A program made the translations under genes and the position numbers. The notes under the pieces are model-generated. The model did not search any database. It was not told the DNA's origin and saw nothing but the letters and a program-made list of their open reading frames with translations. From Deinococcus arboris (lineage in GTDB: Bacteria > Deinococcota > Deinococci > Deinococcales > Deinococcaceae), in contig NZ_WQLB01000006.1 in assembly GCF_009755355.1 (NCBI RefSeq), positions 62,001 to 126,000 of the forward strand: a stretch of 64,000 nt of DNA, read 5' to 3'. Below, piece by piece: positions 46,375 to 53,885 of this stretch. Within the stretch, counting starts at the first letter, position 1. Each line of letters opens with the position of its first letter.

Positions 46375-48468
46375 ATGCGTAAGAACTTTCCGCTGACCCT
46401 GGGTGTGCTTGGCCTGACGGCCATGCTTGCCGCCTGCTCCAGCCAGAATGCTCCTGTGGCCGCTGCGCCCAGCACCCCCGCCGCCGACCTCCAAGTGGCC
46501 AAGAGTGGCAACCTGCAATACGTGAAAAACCAGGTGGTCGTGGGCTACGACTCCGAAGCCGGTCTGGCTGCTGCGGCTAAGGCCATGGGCGGCACCGTGC
46601 TGCGGACCATCCCTGAAATCCGCGCCGCACTGATTCAGGTGGACGGCGACGCCCTGAAAATGACTGGCCGCGGCAAGGTGGACGGCGTACGTTACGCCCG
46701 CATAAATACAGTGGTGACCCCTGACCGCGGCGAACCCGTAGTGGCTCCGGCCAGCCTGGCGCCTCAGGCGGCCAACGCCGATCAGGTGTTTGACGTGCTG
46801 CCTCAGTACGCCCTGGACCCCCGCCACCTGAATGCCAAAGCGGCCTGGGACAAGGGCCTGACCGGCAAGGGTGTGGTTGTGGCCGTCATTGACGATCCGG
46901 GCGACGTGACCCACCCCGACCTGGCCCCCAACTGGGCAGGCAAGGCTTTCGACCCCCGCCAGAACAAGGTGTACACCGATGGCGCTGCCTGGAAAGGCTA
47001 CTTCCAGAAGCCAGAGAACTCTCACGGCACGTTCGTGGCGTCCAGCATCATCGCCGCCAAGAACGGCAAGGGCATCGTGGGTCTGGCCTATGAAGCCAAG
47101 TGGATGCCTGTCGTGATGTTTAACCCTGGTGGCTACTCCAGCTTTGAAATCGCGCTGGGTGCTGTGTGGGCGACCAACAACGGCGCGCGTGCCATCAATA
47201 ACTCGTGGGGCGGCGGCGTCTCCTTCGGGCCGGTCAAGGACGCCTTTGACTACGCGATGGCCAACGGCACGACCGTTGTGGCCTCCATGGGCAACTCCTA
47301 CCACGATGAGTTCCAGTATCCAGCGGCGCTGCCCGGCATCATTGCCTCGGGTGCACTGGACGCCAGCAACCGCAAGGTGACCTTCTCAACCAGCGGCCGC
47401 CACATTTCCAGTGGTGCACCTGGTCAGGACACCATGCTGGCCAACCCCACCTGGCTTTCCCCGGTGACCGCTGATAAACCCGACGGCGGCTACGCACTGA
47501 TTTCAGGCACTTCTTTCTCCTCGCCCTATACCACCGCCATCGCCGCCCTGATTCTGCAGAAGTGCCCAGCCGCCACGCCCTACCAAGTGCGCCGCGTCAT
47601 GGAACTGAATGCCGACGGCACTATCGGCACCAACCCGAACGGTTTTGACCGTGAAACCGGTTGGGGCCGTCTGGATGCAGGCAAGATTGCCCAGAACCTG
47701 ACTGACTGCGCCGCGCTGCCTGCCAAGGGCGCCAACGTGAAGATCAATCTGACCTACACCAGTGGGACCAACGGCACCCAGAAGGGCATTCTGGGCGACG
47801 TGATTCTGCGCGGCCAGGGCATGCGCGCTGGCGCCACCGATGACCCCACTCCGCTCTACCTGTCCCCCACCGATGACAACGGCGACGTGCGCTTCAGTGA
47901 AATTGCTCCTGGCACGTACGACATGTACGTGGCTGGCCCCGACCTGAGCACCACCGGTGGCAAGACCGAGGAGCGCGGCACCTTTGTGGGCACCCTGACG
48001 GCCACCAGCGGCTCGACCTACTACGCCCCCAATGAGAAGCGCATCCTGCTACCAGCGGCCTTCGTCGACACCAATCCTGTAGACCCCTACGAGCCCAACG
48101 ATGATTTCCCCGACGCCAAGACGGTGGCTTACGGTCAGACCACAGACCAGGGCTACATCTTCGGTCAGCCTCAGGACTACGACTTCTTCAAGTTCACGGC
48201 TGCCGCTGGCGACCAAGTGAAAGCTGAAGTCCTGGCCCGCGAGCAAATTGGCGGACAGCTGGATTCCTACCTGTTCCTGCTTGATGCTACGGGCAAGATT
48301 GTGGCTCAGAACGATGACCGTGCCAGCGGCACCGACTCGGAAGTCACGGCAACTCTGGCCACGGCAGGTACGTACTACCTGGTTGTTACCAGCTTCGATG
48401 TTGCTTCGGGTGGCACTGACGACAGCCCCTTCAACAAGTTCCGCCTGAAACTGACCAAAACGAACTAA
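46375..48468 (+). CDS. Subtilisin-like serine protease, lipoprotein, with C-terminal PPC-like domain
   Basis: A 697-residue lipoprotein (lipobox LAAC, Cys21). An inhibitor-like pro-region (about 45-120) precedes the S8 peptidase domain. The triad is Asp173 or Asp174 (VVAVIDDPGDVTHPDL), His217 (NSHGTFVASSI) and Ser380 (SGTSFSSPY), with Asn307 as oxyanion residue. The C-terminal domain (about 570-697, DPYEPNDDFPDAKTVAYG and YDFFKFTAAAGDQVKAEVL) fits the bacterial pre-peptidase C-terminal (PPC) family. A secreted protease anchored by lipid, likely a nutritional or maturation protease. A strong terminator follows. Confidence 0.92.
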   Translation: MRKNFPLTLGVLGLTAMLAACSSQNAPVAAAPSTPAADLQVAKSGNLQYVKNQVVVGYDSEAGLAAAAKAMGGTVLRTIPEIRAALIQVDGDALKMTGRGKVDGVRYARINTVVTPDRGEPVVAPASLAPQAANADQVFDVLPQYALDPRHLNAKAAWDKGLTGKGVVVAVIDDPGDVTHPDLAPNWAGKAFDPRQNKVYTDGAAWKGYFQKPENSHGTFVASSIIAAKNGKGIVGLAYEAKWMPVVMFNPGGYSSFEIALGAVWATNNGARAINNSWGGGVSFGPVKDAFDYAMANGTTVVASMGNSYHDEFQYPAALPGIIASGALDASNRKVTFSTSGRHISSGAPGQDTMLANPTWLSPVTADKPDGGYALISGTSFSSPYTTAIAALILQKCPAATPYQVRRVMELNADGTIGTNPNGFDRETGWGRLDAGKIAQNLTDCAALPAKGANVKINLTYTSGTNGTQKGILGDVILRGQGMRAGATDDPTPLYLSPTDDNGDVRFSEIAPGTYDMYVAGPDLSTTGGKTEERGTFVGTLTATSGSTYYAPNEKRILLPAAFVDTNPVDPYEPNDDFPDAKTVAYGQTTDQGYIFGQPQDYDFFKFTAAAGDQVKAEVLAREQIGGQLDSYLFLLDATGKIVAQNDDRASGTDSEVTATLATAGTYYLVVTSFDVASGGTDDSPFNKFRLKLTKTN

Positions 48469-48481
48469 AGCCTCTTGCTGC

Positions 48482-48514
48482 GCGGCGTCCCGGACTTCTG
48501 GGGCGCCGCTTTTT
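48482..48514 (+). terminator. Terminator after the subtilase gene
   Basis: GCGGCG with CCC (48482-48491) pairs with GGGG-CGCCGC (48500-48509), followed by TTTTT (48510-48514). The start lies 14 bases after the stop codon. Confidence 0.85.
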
Positions 48515-48742
48515 GGCTTTTTGATCTGGCGTTCTCTGCCAAGCGCGCCACTGGCATGGGGCTTAACCACGCCACCGGCCCTTAAGTTGGCTTTCTTTGT
48601 CCACCTCCCACCATTGCGCCGAGTAACGTGGTCTGCCAGGATACGTGGCTCCCCTGATTGGGCCGCGACATCCTGCTTCGTCCTCCACCCCGTACCAGCC
48701 CCAAATGCTGCCCGGCGCACGGCGGGGCCCTCGCCACCCAGG

Positions 48743-48748
48743 TACGAT
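48743..48748 (+). promoter_or_regulatory. -10 box of a leaderless promoter for the helicase gene
   Basis: TACGAT ends 9 bases before the ATG at 48758, and there is no Shine-Dalgarno. No -35 box is convincing. Confidence 0.4.
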
Positions 48749-48757
48749 GCCGCTGCA

Positions 48758-50152
48758 ATGGTTCCTACCCTGCGCCTGGACCGGGGCACCCTCGTCATGA
48801 CCGAGGTGCCGGCCTGTGTTCGCGACCACTTCCTGTGGGACGCGCGCAGTCAGTCGTGGCGCGCGCCGGGCCGGGCTTACCGTGAGGTGGTCGAGGCCCT
48901 GCGCGCCAGCGAGGTACCCTTCCGGGATAGCGCCTCGGCCTTCGAGAAACTGGAGTTGTCGTTTGCCCGCGACGTGACCCCTTACCCGCACCAGACGCGC
49001 GCCTTGACTGCCTGGAAACGGGCCGGGCGCCGGGGCGTGGTGGTGCTCCCTACTGGCGCGGGCAAGACGCTGGTGGCCCAACTGGCGCTGCGCGACACCC
49101 CCCGCAGCGCCCTGATTTGTGTGCCCACCCTGGACCTCCTGCACCAGTGGTATGCGGGGCTGGTGGCGGCCTTTCCTGACCTGGCAGTGGGCCTGCTGGG
49201 CGGCGGCAGCCACGACGAAACGCCGCTGCTGGTCAGCACCTACGATTCGGCGGCCATTCATGCCGAGACACTGGCGGGGCGCTACGCCCTTCAAATTTTT
49301 GATGAGGCGCATCACCTTCCCAGCGACTTCACGCGGGTGATTGCCGAGATGGGCGTGGCGCCGTACCGCCTGGGCCTGACCGCCACCCCCAAGCGCAGCG
49401 ACGGCCGCGAGCGCGACCTGGAGTCACTGATTGGCCCCGTGGTGTACCAGGCGGCCCCCGAAGACCTGGCCGGCGAGACCCTGGCCCCTTACCGTGAGGT
49501 GCTGATCCGGGTGACCCTCAGTCCCTTCGAGCAGCGGCGCTATGACGACCTGGTGGCCCAGCGCAACGAGTTCCTGCGCCTCAGTGGCATTCGACTGGGG
49601 TCGCTGGAAGGCTGGAAGCAGTTCGTGATGGCCAGCGGCAGCCCCCACGGCCGCCGCGCCATGCTGGCCCACCGTGAGGCCCGCTCGCTGGCCTATGGCA
49701 CCGACGGCAAACTGCGGGTGCTAGAGGAAGTCCTGGCCAACCATCCCCAGGCCCGGACCCTGATCTTCACGGACGACAACGCCACGGTGTACCGCATTAG
49801 CCGCGAATTTTTGATTCCCGCCATTACCCACCAGACGCCTGTGAAAGAGCGTCATACGCTGCTGGAAAAGTTCCGGTCGGGCGACTACCGCATTCTCGTC
49901 ACCAGCCGGGTCCTGAATGAGGGGGTGGACGTGCCCGAGGCCAGCGTGGCCGTCGTGCTGTCAGGGACTGCCACCGAGCGCGAGCATATTCAGCGGCTGG
50001 GCCGTATCCTGCGCCGCGCTGAAGGCAAGCAGGCTGTGCTCTATGAAGTTATTACCCAGGGCACCAGCGAGGAACGGGTCAGCCAGCAGCGGCGCGGGCA
50101 GTGGTCGCCGCCTGGCTTAGAGGACTTTGGGGTCCTGAATGCTTCCGACTGA
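48758..50152 (+). CDS. XPB-like superfamily 2 DNA helicase
   Basis: The ATG at 48758 gives 464 residues; a longer upstream frame overlaps the terminator of the previous gene and is rejected. N-terminal damage-recognition-like region, then the helicase: YPHQTRALTAWKRAG (Q-like), Walker A VLPTGAGKT (Lys103), DEAH box FDEAHHL (Asp182-His185), motif III LTATPKRSDG, and later ILVTSRVLNEGVDVPEASVAVVLSGTATEREHIQRLGRILRR, which holds motif VI. The RRYDDLVAQRNEF stretch fits the thumb-like insertion of archaeal XPB. In archaea and some bacteria XPB pairs with the Bax1 nuclease for nucleotide excision repair. The next gene is Bax1-like and overlaps by 14 bases. Confidence 0.87.
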   Translation: MVPTLRLDRGTLVMTEVPACVRDHFLWDARSQSWRAPGRAYREVVEALRASEVPFRDSASAFEKLELSFARDVTPYPHQTRALTAWKRAGRRGVVVLPTGAGKTLVAQLALRDTPRSALICVPTLDLLHQWYAGLVAAFPDLAVGLLGGGSHDETPLLVSTYDSAAIHAETLAGRYALQIFDEAHHLPSDFTRVIAEMGVAPYRLGLTATPKRSDGRERDLESLIGPVVYQAAPEDLAGETLAPYREVLIRVTLSPFEQRRYDDLVAQRNEFLRLSGIRLGSLEGWKQFVMASGSPHGRRAMLAHREARSLAYGTDGKLRVLEEVLANHPQARTLIFTDDNATVYRISREFLIPAITHQTPVKERHTLLEKFRSGDYRILVTSRVLNEGVDVPEASVAVVLSGTATEREHIQRLGRILRRAEGKQAVLYEVITQGTSEERVSQQRRGQWSPPGLEDFGVLNASD

Positions 50153-51386
50153 GCTATTGCTGTTCCGGGTCAAGGCGGGCCTGGTTGAACCCCGGCGCCT
50201 GAAACCCACCCCGCAGAACCTCGCCCTGGCTGAAACCCTGATTGCCGCCTTTGAGGCCCATGTGGGCAAGCGCCGCTGTGACCTGGACGAGGAACTGCGC
50301 GCCCTGGAAGCTGGACGGCAGGATTTTAAGGTGGTGCGCGGTCTGGCCCACCTCCTGAGCAACCTGGGCACCTTTGAGGCCAGTGGGCCGCTGGAGCCGG
50401 GTACTGTGCGTTCGCGCGTCTTTGAGCTGGCGCAGACCGGCGTCCCCAGCCGCCGGCATACGGCGCAGGTGCTGGAGCAGGCGGCCCGCTCCCTGACGGC
50501 CCAGGCCACTGGCAGCGGGCGTCCCCTGAACGCCGACGAACTGCTGGGGGCCCTCTACGCTGACCTGCCGGACCAGCAGACGCTGGTGGCGTTCGAGCCG
50601 CCTGCGCCCCTGGAACTCATTCACCGCTACGATTTGGCCCAGGCGCAGGGCACCCTCTACCGCGCCTATGAGCTGGTGATCACCGCCCGGCGCAACGAAC
50701 CGGCGCGCTACAAGCAGCTGCTGAAGTACCTGAAGTTCTTTGGCCTGATGGCCACCGTCGAGGGGGACGCCAATCTGGGCTTTACCCTGACGCTGGACGG
50801 ACCTGCCAGCCTGTTCGGCGGCACTACGCGCTACGGCCTGGGCATGGCCAAGTTTTTGCCGGCGCTGCTGCATGTGACGAAATGGGACCTGAGCGCGAGC
50901 CTCAAGCCCCGGCGCGACCTGGCCTGGGTGGACCCTGCCGACACCGAATGGTCGTTTCAGCTGACCAGCGAGGACGGTTATGTCAGCCATTACGCCCCCC
51001 CCCAGGAACACGACAGCGCCCTGGAATCGGGCTTTGCCGAGCGCTTTGCCAAACTGGAGACGCCCTGGCAGCTTGAACGTGAGGTGGACCTGGTGCCAGT
51101 GCCGGGCGGCGTGATTCTGCCGGATTTCCGCTTAGTGAACGGCGACCGGTCCGTGCTGGTGGAAATCGTGGGCTACTGGCGCCCCGAGTACCTGCGCAAG
51201 AAATTCGAGCTGCTGCGTAAGGCTGGACGCACGGACGTGATTGTGTGTGTGTCTGAACGCCTGAACCTGGAGCGTGCGGGTGTCAACCCCGCTGATTTTG
51301 GCGAGCGCCTGGTGTGGTTTAAGGGTGTGCTGAACCCCAAGGAGGTGCTGGCCCTGGCCGAGCGCCACGCGGTGACCGAGACCTAG
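50139..51386 (+). CDS. Bax1-like (DUF790) nuclease, XPB partner
   Basis: A 415-residue DUF790 protein: LPTELLLFRVKAGLVEPRRLKPTPQNLALAETLIAAFEAHVG in the N-terminal region, RFELAQTGVPSRRHTAQVLEQAA in the middle, and a C-terminal PD-(D/E)XK-like nuclease segment LPDFRLVNGDRSVLVEIVGYWRPEYLRKKFELLR with Asp, Glu and Lys. DUF790 includes the archaeal Bax1 endonuclease, which forms a complex with XPB and cuts beside its bubble. It overlaps the helicase gene by 14 bases in another frame, so translation is coupled. With UvrABC presumably elsewhere in the genome, this would be a second excision repair route (inference). Confidence 0.87.
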   Translation: MLPTELLLFRVKAGLVEPRRLKPTPQNLALAETLIAAFEAHVGKRRCDLDEELRALEAGRQDFKVVRGLAHLLSNLGTFEASGPLEPGTVRSRVFELAQTGVPSRRHTAQVLEQAARSLTAQATGSGRPLNADELLGALYADLPDQQTLVAFEPPAPLELIHRYDLAQAQGTLYRAYELVITARRNEPARYKQLLKYLKFFGLMATVEGDANLGFTLTLDGPASLFGGTTRYGLGMAKFLPALLHVTKWDLSASLKPRRDLAWVDPADTEWSFQLTSEDGYVSHYAPPQEHDSALESGFAERFAKLETPWQLEREVDLVPVPGGVILPDFRLVNGDRSVLVEIVGYWRPEYLRKKFELLRKAGRTDVIVCVSERLNLERAGVNPADFGERLVWFKGVLNPKEVLALAERHAVTET

Positions 51387-51445
51387 TCTGTGTGGTCTTG
51401 TGCAGCTGGGTAGTAGGGCGGTCAGAGTGCGGCCTCTCCGTCTAC

Positions 51446-51475
51446 AAAAAGCTGGGCGCCCGGTGAGGGGCGCCC
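51446..51475 (-). terminator. Terminator of the 32-residue peptide gene (minus strand)
   Basis: GGGCGCCC (51454-51461) and GGGCGCCC (51468-51475) form an 8-bp stem; read on the minus strand it is followed by AGCTTTTT, a canonical terminator. It sits between the Bax1-like gene and the small peptide gene. Confidence 0.75.
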
Positions 51476-51496
51476 GTATCTTGGTGTGGTGGGGGT

Positions 51497-51595
51497 TCAC
51501 TGCTGCGCGCGGTCCGGAGTGGTGCGGCCCGGAAACAGCACCGGCAGAGAAATCAGTGGAATGGCGATGGCAGCCAGCGCGAACAGAATTTCCAT
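51497..51595 (-). CDS. Small 32-residue membrane peptide
   Basis: An ATG at 51595 opens 32 codons reading MEILFALAAIAIPLISLPVL then FPGRTTPDRAQQ. The first 20 residues form one hydrophobic helix and the tail is charged, typical of small single-pass membrane proteins. A strong minus-strand terminator begins 22 bases after the stop. No Shine-Dalgarno is seen. Such small genes are easily missed by annotation pipelines. Function unknown. Confidence 0.55.
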   Translation of the reverse strand: MEILFALAAIAIPLISLPVLFPGRTTPDRAQQ

Positions 51596-51715
51596 ACGGT
51601 TAGTGTGCCTGCCGGTCGCGCCGCCCAGATGACCTGACCTTCAGTCAGCGTAGAGCCGAGCTTGAGCTGAGGTAAAGCTGGCCTTCAAGGTGTCGTCAGG
51701 TCAGAGGAGAGTGCT

Positions 51716-53668
51716 TCACCACGTCTGTCCCTCCACCCGCCCTAGACTGACCGCGCTGCTGTCTGCCCGGAGACTCAGGGTTTTGGGGCCGCTCGTGACG
51801 GCCTGGAAATACACGGTGATCGTTTGCCCGGCGCTGATGGCCTGCTGTACGCTCTCGCCGTTAAAGGCCACCGTGACCAGTTGGCTGTTCTGAGAGCTGT
51901 TAGAGGTCACCAGGAACTTGTATTTCGCGTTCTGGGTGGCGTTCACCTCGAAGCTGCGGGTGGTGCCGCTGGCTATGCTGCCCGCTGAGGTCGTTACGGT
52001 GCCGGGAATGTTGACCGTGCTGCTGCCTGCGCTGGTGGTCACACTCAGCGGCGTGGTCAGGCCTGACCCGTTGCCCGCCGCATCGACCGCCCGCACCTGA
52101 AAACTGTAGGCCGTGCTGGGGGCCAGGCCCGTCACCGTGAAACTGGTGCCTGTGGGGGTGCCCACCACGGTGCCACTGCGCAGGACCTCATAGCGGGCCA
52201 CGCCGACGTTGTCGGTGGAGGCGCCCCAGGTCAGGCTGACCGACGAACTGGTCTTGGCCGGGCTGCTGAGGGTGCCAGGGGTCGTGGGCGCCGCCGTGTC
52301 TCCTCCACCACCGCCGCCGCACCGGGTGCCGAAGCCCGTGTTGGTCAGCCCTGTGCAGAACGCCGTACGGGTCTGGGTGTACTTATCCAGCTGGGCGTTG
52401 TTGTACCAGTCCTCGTCGTAGCGGAACCCGCCCTGGCTGTTGTCGGTGTCAGTCACGCTGTAGGTCTGGCCGTAATACCCGTCCCAGCCGTAGCGCAGGT
52501 CCGTGTTCATATACACGACGGCCTTCACCACACCCGACAGGTCCACGTTGCCTGCCACCCCCAGGTATTCGGGCAGTGGCCCGTTGTACGACACCAGCCG
52601 GAACAGGCGGTTGACCCAGAGGGTCATGTCGCTTTCCGACTCGGCGCCGCTGGCCTGTTGCCCGGCTGCAAAGTTCATGGGGGCTGTTTCGCTCAGAATC
52701 ATGGGTTTGCCGTTGTCCTTGGCAAACTTCATCATGGCCAGCACGTTGGCGTCGAGGTCAAAGTTGGCCTTCACGGCGCTGCCGTTGCTGGCCCGCACGT
52801 AGTTGATGCACTGCTTGGCGGCCGTATCATAACTGCGGCCCACCTCGCCGTTGTAGATGGTGTTGTTCACGATGCTGGTGCCGTTGTTGGCCACGTAGCG
52901 GTTGTAGATGGGCAGGCAGAGTTCGTGGTTAAAGACGCTCAGGCCAATCCAGTCCACCCAGGCGGCGCCGGGATACATCTCGCGGAACACGCCGCGCACC
53001 GGATGGTAGATAAAGCCCACGTTGCCCCCTGTGACCTTGCCTGCCACGTAGCTGGCGATGCTGTTAAAGGCGCCCTTGTAAGCCAGGCATTTCAGGGCCG
53101 AACCGGTCGCTTGATAGTCCTCGCAGTGGTAAAAGGGGCTGACCTCGTAGTCCAGGCGCAGCAGAAATTTGGTGCCGGGCCGCGCGTTGATATAGGCAAT
53201 CAAGGGGTCAAATTTGGCCAGCAGCCCTGCGTCGCGGTTGGCCAGGCTCTGCGTGACTCCGCGTGAGATGCTGGCCTTTAAGTTCTCGTCTCCACCGTTG
53301 TAGCCAGGCGGGTTGTCTTTCCAGCTTACGCCCACCTGCACGTATTTGCCGCCTCTGGTGGCCAGGAAATCGGCAAATTCGCGGTGGAGGTTCACCAGCG
53401 AGCCGCCAAGGTTGCCCTTGTTAAAGTCCGCCGAGCGCAGTTCGTAGTACACGCTGCCGCCCGCCGCTTCCTGTCCCACCTTCTGCCAGTCGGTGTAGGT
53501 GTTCTTGCTGGATTGCCCAATAAGCAGCAGGCGGCCAGACGCTGGCGCGCCCACACCCTGCCCCCGGAGCGCGGCCTGGGGTGAGGTGGACGGGGTCGGG
53601 GCTGGACCCGAGCAGGCCGCCAGCACCCCCAGCAGCCCAGCGGCCAGCCATATGTGAAGTCGCTTCAT
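51716..53668 (-). CDS. Secreted GH26-like glycoside hydrolase lipoprotein with fibronectin type III and C-terminal module (copy 1)
   Basis: The ATG at 53668 gives 650 residues with lipobox LAAC (Cys19). The catalytic-like domain (about 45-475) contains FLLRLDYEVSP with Glu175 and KPMILSETAP with Glu327, in the order expected for a clan GH-A acid/base and nucleophile pair. A Gly-rich linker leads into an FN3 domain (DTAAPTTPGTLSSPAKTSSS to PLSVTTS) and a C-terminal beta module (TRSFEVNATQNAKYKFLVTS to RADSSAVSLGRVEGQTW), a likely carbohydrate-binding domain. It probably degrades mannan or a related polysaccharide. It is a paralogue of the following gene, with a near-identical C-terminal half. 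No close RBS assignment was attempted beyond a purine-rich stretch. Confidence 0.78.
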   Translation of the reverse strand: MKRLHIWLAAGLLGVLAACSGPAPTPSTSPQAALRGQGVGAPASGRLLLIGQSSKNTYTDWQKVGQEAAGGSVYYELRSADFNKGNLGGSLVNLHREFADFLATRGGKYVQVGVSWKDNPPGYNGGDENLKASISRGVTQSLANRDAGLLAKFDPLIAYINARPGTKFLLRLDYEVSPFYHCEDYQATGSALKCLAYKGAFNSIASYVAGKVTGGNVGFIYHPVRGVFREMYPGAAWVDWIGLSVFNHELCLPIYNRYVANNGTSIVNNTIYNGEVGRSYDTAAKQCINYVRASNGSAVKANFDLDANVLAMMKFAKDNGKPMILSETAPMNFAAGQQASGAESESDMTLWVNRLFRLVSYNGPLPEYLGVAGNVDLSGVVKAVVYMNTDLRYGWDGYYGQTYSVTDTDNSQGGFRYDEDWYNNAQLDKYTQTRTAFCTGLTNTGFGTRCGGGGGGDTAAPTTPGTLSSPAKTSSSVSLTWGASTDNVGVARYEVLRSGTVVGTPTGTSFTVTGLAPSTAYSFQVRAVDAAGNGSGLTTPLSVTTSAGSSTVNIPGTVTTSAGSIASGTTRSFEVNATQNAKYKFLVTSNSSQNSQLVTVAFNGESVQQAISAGQTITVYFQAVTSGPKTLSLRADSSAVSLGRVEGQTW

Positions 53669-53740
53669 GGGTTCCCTTTGCGGCCACGCGAGTGGGGGCC
53701 TGCCCCGCCGCTGAGCAGGCCCGGTGAATGCGGAGGTTTT

Positions 53741-53875
53741 ATACGGACTCCGATTGAATCGCTTGCAAAAGCGATTTAATCCGAGCGGAGCGAGGGGGAG
53801 AAAAACGGGTTCCGGGCGTGGAGCTGGCATATCGGCTCTTTTCCGATTTGTCGGCGGAACAGACGGAATCCGTAT
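53741..53875. repeat. Deinococcus-type small intergenic repeat with terminal inverted repeats
   Basis: A 135-bp element between the two glycoside hydrolase genes. Its ends ATACGGACTCCG (53741-53752) and CGGAATCCGTAT (53864-53875) are inverted repeats with 11 of 12 positions complementary, and the interior is built of small palindromes (ATCGCTTGCAAAAGCGAT). It resembles the small non-coding repeats I recall as abundant in Deinococcus intergenic regions. No open reading frame of its own is convincing. Confidence 0.65.
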
Positions 53876-53885
53876 TAGGCTGCCT

